NCBI GenBank assembly: GCA_947453885.1
Contig: CANGIF010000027.1
Coordinates: forward strand, 1 to 45,550
Length of the DNA: 45,550 nucleotides
Reading direction: 5' to 3'
Origin: Flavobacteriaceae bacterium
Lineage (GTDB): Bacteria; Bacteroidota; Bacteroidia; Flavobacteriales; Flavobacteriaceae
Below are positions 41,685-45,550 of the stretch, piece after piece (position 1 is the stretch's first letter; each line of letters begins with the position of its first letter). A model generated the notes under the pieces. It was not told where the DNA came from, ran no database searches, and worked only from the letters and a program-made list of their open reading frames with translations. Made by a program: the position numbers and the translations under genes.

Positions 41685-42707
41685 ATGAAAACAAGCACCT
41701 ATTCCCTATTTTTGCTCCTTGCGCTTCTTGGACTACTCGCTTTTGTGTTAGACGTAAGTTTAGGTCAGGTGGCCATTCCGTTTAAGGAAGTAGTAAAAAG
41801 CTTGTTGGGATTAGAACCGCAAAAAGAAACGTGGCACTACATCATTGTTCATTTTAGATTACCAAAAGCAATTGTGGCGGTTTTAGCGGGCATCGGACTT
41901 TCATTAAGTGGTTTGTTGATGCAAACTTTGTTCCGAAATCCGCTGGCTGGTCCGTACGTTTTAGGGCTAAGTTCAGGTTCCAGCTTAGGAGTTGCTTTTA
42001 TCGTTTTAGGATCGGGGTTCCTACCTGTTTTTGCTAAAGAAATTTTATTATCGCCTTATGGAATTGTAATTGCTTCCTGCTTAGGTAGCTTAGTCGTTTT
42101 GCTGACGGTGTTGTTAGTTTCTAAAAAACTCCGCGACACGATGACTTTATTGGTTATTGGTTTGATGTTTAGTAGTTTTACAAATGCAATTGTTTCGGTT
42201 TTAAGTTATTTTGCATCCGCCGAAGAACTACAAAAATTTACTTTTTGGTCCATGGGCAGTATTGGCAATGTTTCTTGGTCGAATATCACTTTGTTGAGTG
42301 CGGTGCTGCTACTTGGTTTGGTAATAGGAATAGCAACATTAAAACCACTAGACGCATTACTTTTAGGTGAAAACTATGCTCGCAGTATGGGTGTTACAAT
42401 TAAAAAATCGCGGTTCCTAATCATTATAGCCACAAGCATTTTGGCAGGAGGCGTAACGGCGTTTGTAGGTCCCATTGCTTTTATTGGATTGGCCGTACCT
42501 CATTTAGCAAAAATACTGTTGCAAACCAGTCATCACAAATTACTTTTTTTTGGTACAGTAGGTATTGGAGCAATTTTAATGTTGCTTTGCGACCTACTTT
42601 CGCAATTGCCAGGTTGCGATTTTACACTGCCATTAAACGCAATTACCTCTTTATTTGGAGCACCAATTGTTATTTGGCTTTTGGTTAGAAAAAAAACGTT
42701 ACGATAA
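41685..42707 (+). CDS. FecCD-family ABC permease
   Basis: A 340-aa inner-membrane protein with about ten transmembrane helices, homologous to BtuC and FecC/D. Signature stretches are RLPKAIVAVLAGIGLSLSGLLMQTLFRNPLAGPYVLGLSSGSSLG (residues 51-95), the coupling region LLLGENYARSMGV, and the late GPIAFIGLAVPHLAK. It would form a homodimer. It begins 9 nt after the binding-protein stop, so translation is likely linked. Confidence 0.95.
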   Translation: MKTSTYSLFLLLALLGLLAFVLDVSLGQVAIPFKEVVKSLLGLEPQKETWHYIIVHFRLPKAIVAVLAGIGLSLSGLLMQTLFRNPLAGPYVLGLSSGSSLGVAFIVLGSGFLPVFAKEILLSPYGIVIASCLGSLVVLLTVLLVSKKLRDTMTLLVIGLMFSSFTNAIVSVLSYFASAEELQKFTFWSMGSIGNVSWSNITLLSAVLLLGLVIGIATLKPLDALLLGENYARSMGVTIKKSRFLIIIATSILAGGVTAFVGPIAFIGLAVPHLAKILLQTSHHKLLFFGTVGIGAILMLLCDLLSQLPGCDFTLPLNAITSLFGAPIVIWLLVRKKTLR

Positions 42708-42722
42708 CTAGACCTCAAAACT

Positions 42723-43502
42723 ATGACTACTCCACTCCTATCAACCGAAAATTTACAAATTGGTTATTCCAGAACTAACCATAAAAATGTAATTGCAGCA
42801 AATTTGAATTTGAAGTTGTATGCAGGGAAACTAATCGCATTAGTAGGTACTAACGGTATAGGAAAATCAACGTTATTACGCACTTTAACAGGCATCCAAG
42901 AGCCATTATCAGGAGCTGTTTTTATAAACAGTAAAAAATTAAACGCGCTTAAAGAAGCCGAAATTGCAACTCAACTAAGCGTCGTTTTAACTGAAAAATT
43001 ACCCCCTAGCAATTTAACTGTTTACGAATTAATAGCATTAGGCAGACAACCCTATACAAATTGGATTGGGAAATTGACTGCATCAGACAAAACTTGTATC
43101 GAAAGTGCGATAGAATGGACTAACTGCTCGGATTTAGTCAATAAAAAACATTTTGAAATTAGCGACGGGCAATTTCAAAAAGTGTTAGTTGCAAGAGCCT
43201 TAGCCCAAGACACACCGCTCATTATTTTAGACGAGCCAACTACTCATTTGGATTTGGAACATAAAGTAAGTTTGTTTAAATTATTGCACCAACTGTCAAA
43301 AGAAAAAAACAAGTCCATTTTGTTTTCAACACACGACATTGATTTAGCCATACAAATTGCTGATGAAATGATTGTAATGACTAAAAATCAAGTAGTACAG
43401 GACGAACCGTGCCAATTAATTTCTAGCGGAATATTCGATTGGTTGTTTGATTCAAAAAACATTACCTTTGATTCTAATAAAGGTAAATTTATAATCGTTT
43501 AA
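42723..43502 (+). CDS. ABC importer ATP-binding protein (BtuD/FecE-like)
   Basis: A 259-aa cytoplasmic ATPase of the class II importer. Walker A is VGTNGIGKSTLLRTL (residues 41-55), the signature is ISDGQFQKVLVARALAQ, Walker B is LIILDEPTTHLDLEH and the H-loop histidine is in STHDIDLA. The Q-loop lies in the VVLTEKL stretch. The signature begins ISDGQ rather than LSGGQ, which is tolerated in this family. It completes the binding protein-permease-ATPase operon. Confidence 0.95.
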   Translation: MTTPLLSTENLQIGYSRTNHKNVIAANLNLKLYAGKLIALVGTNGIGKSTLLRTLTGIQEPLSGAVFINSKKLNALKEAEIATQLSVVLTEKLPPSNLTVYELIALGRQPYTNWIGKLTASDKTCIESAIEWTNCSDLVNKKHFEISDGQFQKVLVARALAQDTPLIILDEPTTHLDLEHKVSLFKLLHQLSKEKNKSILFSTHDIDLAIQIADEMIVMTKNQVVQDEPCQLISSGIFDWLFDSKNITFDSNKGKFIIV

Positions 43503-43514
43503 ACGAATTAAAAC

Positions 43515-43682
43515 ATGACTTTTTTCAAAATTCTAGCCTTTTTAAATAAATTATTTTTACCAAGTTTAACCAAAAAGCGAATTGACATTGCAAAAGCAAA
43601 AAAATGGCAACTAGCACTTTTAGCTTGGTGGTTTTATATTACGAAAAATGCTTTAGAAAGTTCCAAAAAGAAAGGTTTTTGA
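43515..43682 (+). CDS. 55-aa conserved small basic protein
   Basis: ATG at 43515, stop TGA at 43680-43682, 12 nt after the ATPase gene. The protein is basic, with a hydrophobic N-terminus (MTFFKILAFLNKLFLPSL), a basic centre (TKKRIDIAKAKKWQ), a hydrophobic stretch (LALLAWWFYITKNAL) and a lysine-rich end. From memory it resembles a small flavobacterial family, often mislabelled SsrA-binding protein, that contains LNKLLLPS and a W-x-Y-Y-V-T motif. It may be a membrane-associated peptide. It could be co-transcribed with the importer genes. Function is unknown. Confidence 0.7.
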   Translation: MTFFKILAFLNKLFLPSLTKKRIDIAKAKKWQLALLAWWFYITKNALESSKKKGF

Positions 43683-43765
43683 AATTGTTAGTAACAATTA
43701 TTAAAAGCTAAATCCATAATCAAAAATTAAATTTTACCTTTGGCTACTATTTAAAACAACAGATT

Positions 43766-44311
43766 ATGGTTTATAAATTTAGAGCAATACTAGATGCTGA
43801 AGAGGATGTTTTTAGAGACATTGCAATACTTGAAGACGACACACTAGAAGATTTTCATAATGCTATATTTAATGCTTTTGGATTTGACGGAACTGAAGTA
43901 GGTTCTTTTTACACATGTGACGAAACATGGAATCAAGAATTTGAAATTCCACTTTTTGATTCAGGTGATGTGTTAGGCGAACAAAAAACGATGAGCGATT
44001 ATCAACTTAACACTATTTTAGATAAAGAGAATACTAAAATAATTTATGTTTACGATTTTATAAATATGTGGACTTTTTTAGTAGAATTAGCCGCCATCGA
44101 AGAAATAGAAGTTGGAATTATTTATCCAAATTTACTTTATTCACATGGAGAAATGCCTCATGAAGCGCAAGAAAAGAACTTTTCCTCAGATGATGATTTC
44201 CATAATGATTCTTTTAATGAATTTGACGACGATTTAGACGAAGATGATTTAGATCGATTTGAAGAAGGTGGAAGTTTCGAAGATTACGGATTTGAAGAAA
44301 ACTGGAATTAA
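43766..44311 (+). CDS. Plasmid pRiA4b ORF-3-like protein (IS1096 TnpR-like fold)
   Basis: A 181-aa acidic protein. Residues 1-115 match the pRiA4b ORF-3 family: YKFRAILDAEEDVFRDIAILEDDTLEDFHNAIFNAFGF, then an aspartate-rich FYTCDETWNQEFEIPL and YVYDFINMWTFLVEL. The last 50 residues are an acidic tail (DDDFHNDSFNEFDDDLDEDDL). The family is often called IS1096 passenger protein but occurs as a chromosomal gene in flavobacteria, with unknown function. The next gene begins 15 nt after its stop. Confidence 0.85.
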   Translation: MVYKFRAILDAEEDVFRDIAILEDDTLEDFHNAIFNAFGFDGTEVGSFYTCDETWNQEFEIPLFDSGDVLGEQKTMSDYQLNTILDKENTKIIYVYDFINMWTFLVELAAIEEIEVGIIYPNLLYSHGEMPHEAQEKNFSSDDDFHNDSFNEFDDDLDEDDLDRFEEGGSFEDYGFEENWN

Positions 44312-44326
44312 AACAAATACAAGCAA

Positions 44327-45385
44327 ATGATTAATTTATTTAACACGCACATTGAAAGTTTATCCATCCACAGAGTTGGAAATAAAAGCAGAAATGAAGC
44401 ACTTTTTTTATCGGAAAATCCATTCAATTTGAACGATGAAATAGTTCCTTTAATGAAAGAATTCTTTTTAAAATCGTTTAGAGAAAAAGAAGAAAACTAC
44501 TTTCAATTTGCCCACGATGTGGATTTGGAATACAATGAAATGTTTCAATTTTCTTCTGAAATATTTGAAAATCCAAGCCTAATTCATGAGGTTTCAAAAA
44601 AAATAACCAAACATCTTTACGAACAATCAAACCATCCACATATAAAAAATGGAGAAGTGTATGTAACTCATTTAACTAACATTAATATTGACAATAATGT
44701 AGTAGATGCAATTGGTATTTTTAAAAGTGAATTACAGTCTGACTTTCTTCAATTTGAAGAAAAAGGAACACATTTGGAAATGATTCTTCAACAAGGAGTA
44801 AACCTAAGCAAATTAGACAAAGGCTGTATCATTTTTAATTACAAAAAAGAAGAAGGATACAAAATCCTTACTGTTGATAGTAATCGTTATGATGCACGCT
44901 ATTGGTTAGAACATTTTCTATCCGTTGATGCTTTTGAAGACGAAAATTTTATTACCAAAAAGTACCTTAAATTTTGTCAAAGTTTTGCTAAAGATGTAGT
45001 ACTTCCAGCAGAAGATAAAAAAGAGGAAGTTATGTTCATGAATCGTTCAGTCAACTATTTTGCTAAAAATGATCAATTTGAGGAAACCAATTTCCTAAAT
45101 GAAGTTTTGGATAACCCCGATTTAATACCCGAGTTTAAAAATTATAAAGTTGATAAAGGCGAAAAATACAGTATTGAAGATGTTACTAGTTTTCCAATAG
45201 CTAATGCCGCCGTTTCTGATGCTCGAAAATCGATAAAAAACGTAATCAATTTAGACACGCATATTCAAATAAAAATGGATTTTATAAATCCTGAAAGTGC
45301 TGAAAAATATGTTGAAAAAGGATGGGATGAAGAAAAACAAATGTATTATTACTTAGTTTATTTCAATAAAGAACAAAAATCATAA
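44327..45385 (+). CDS. Nucleoid-associated protein (NdpA/YejK-like)
   Basis: A 352-aa cytoplasmic protein of the NdpA (37-kDa nucleoid-associated) family. It begins with the usual LFNTHIESLSIHRVGNKSRNE and shows the family layout: an alpha-beta N-terminal domain, then EVYVTHLTNINIDNNVVDAIGIFKSE (residues 107-132), RYDARYWLEHFL, and a C-terminal SRKSI-like segment DARKSIKNVINLDTHIQIKMDF. It lies 15 nt after the pRiA4b-like gene, on the same strand. How it acts on DNA in flavobacteria is not known. Confidence 0.85.
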   Translation: MINLFNTHIESLSIHRVGNKSRNEALFLSENPFNLNDEIVPLMKEFFLKSFREKEENYFQFAHDVDLEYNEMFQFSSEIFENPSLIHEVSKKITKHLYEQSNHPHIKNGEVYVTHLTNINIDNNVVDAIGIFKSELQSDFLQFEEKGTHLEMILQQGVNLSKLDKGCIIFNYKKEEGYKILTVDSNRYDARYWLEHFLSVDAFEDENFITKKYLKFCQSFAKDVVLPAEDKKEEVMFMNRSVNYFAKNDQFEETNFLNEVLDNPDLIPEFKNYKVDKGEKYSIEDVTSFPIANAAVSDARKSIKNVINLDTHIQIKMDFINPESAEKYVEKGWDEEKQMYYYLVYFNKEQKS

Positions 45386-45439
45386 ATTTCACAAAAAGCA
45401 CTTTAATATAAAAATACAAGGTGGATATGCAAATAAAAT

Positions 45440-45460
45440 GTGGAGTTTTAGTTAAGCGAC
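45440..45460. repeat. Candidate terminal inverted repeat of the IS3-type element
   Basis: TGTGGAGTTTTAGTTAAGCG begins with TG, as IS3-family ends do, and lies across the stop codon of the transposase. The other end is outside the window. Confidence 0.45.
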
Positions 45461-45550
45461 ATTTTTATAATTATTTGTTTGATTATTAAATTCATTAATT
45501 GTCTTGTAATTTAGTGCCGAGTGCCTTCTTTTTCTGTTATACCAAATTTC
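45452..45550 (-). mobile_element. IS3-family transposase, C-terminal fragment
   Basis: The reverse strand from the right edge reads EIWYNRKRRHSALNYKTINEF and ends at TAA (45454-45452) after 32 residues. The YNRKRRHSALNY motif is characteristic of the end of the IS3-family OrfB integrase-like transposase. The catalytic DDE residues lie outside the window. Window ends inside the gene. Confidence 0.85.

Overview
The window looks like a chromosomal segment of a Flavobacterium-type bacterium (Bacteroidota, Flavobacteriaceae). The DNA is AT-rich. Many genes are preceded by the Bacteroidota -7 box TAnnTTTG, in four places with a TTG 19 to 22 nt upstream. Gene content also fits: DUF4290, DUF4249 paired with a TonB-dependent receptor, CarboxypepD_reg-like proteins, a YaiO-type barrel and a nucleoid-associated protein. 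Both edges are cut inside insertion sequences: the 3' end of an IS982-family transposase on the left (3-122) and the 3' end of an IS3-family transposase on the right (45452-45550).

Layout. (1) 164-3416, minus strand: DUF493, DUF4290, murA and a cation diffusion facilitator, probably one operon. (2) 3566-9366: an AAA ATPase, recQ, fmt, an HU protein, YqgE, a class IV aminotransferase and a START-like protein. (3) 9516-14325: tRNA-Met, an ABC-F ATPase, a MATE pump, an SPFH protein and a small acidic protein. (4) 14455-16923, minus: a lipoprotein alpha-amylase and an unknown lipoprotein. (5) 17100-20300, accessory: two unknown genes, each followed directly by a copy of a 63-bp foldable repeat resembling an integron attC site; a 301-aa protein of unknown function; and two consecutive tandem arrays, both with a 21-bp period. 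(6) 20325-24041: prfB with its programmed frameshift, a threonine aldolase and a thioredoxin-fold lipid- or periplasm-directed protein. (7) 24237-31301, minus: a six-gene exopolysaccharide locus (YaiO-type barrel with TPRs, processive GT2, CDP-glucose synthesis and dehydration, a sugar reductase/epimerase and a membrane-anchored GH26-like hydrolase). (8) 31759-36576, minus: a CarboxypepD_reg-like protein, a DEAD-box helicase, rdgB and pepT. (9) 36675-39917, minus: DUF4249 lipoprotein with its TonB-dependent receptor. (10) 40250-40450: an array of five 41-bp hairpin repeats. (11) 40539-45385, plus: a three-gene siderophore/cobalamin-type ABC importer, a 55-aa protein too short for routine calling, a pRiA4b ORF-3-like protein and a nucleoid-associated protein.

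Most genes are housekeeping or ordinary flavobacterial genes. The points most worth a second look are the attC-like gene-repeat units (17158-18498), the paired 21-bp arrays with phased CTCGCGAG palindromes (19676-20208), the synthase-type polysaccharide locus (24237-31301), the 41-bp hairpin array (40250-40450), and the Cys-to-Asp change in the MurA active site, which predicts fosfomycin insensitivity. All assignments are from reading the sequence; no searches were run.
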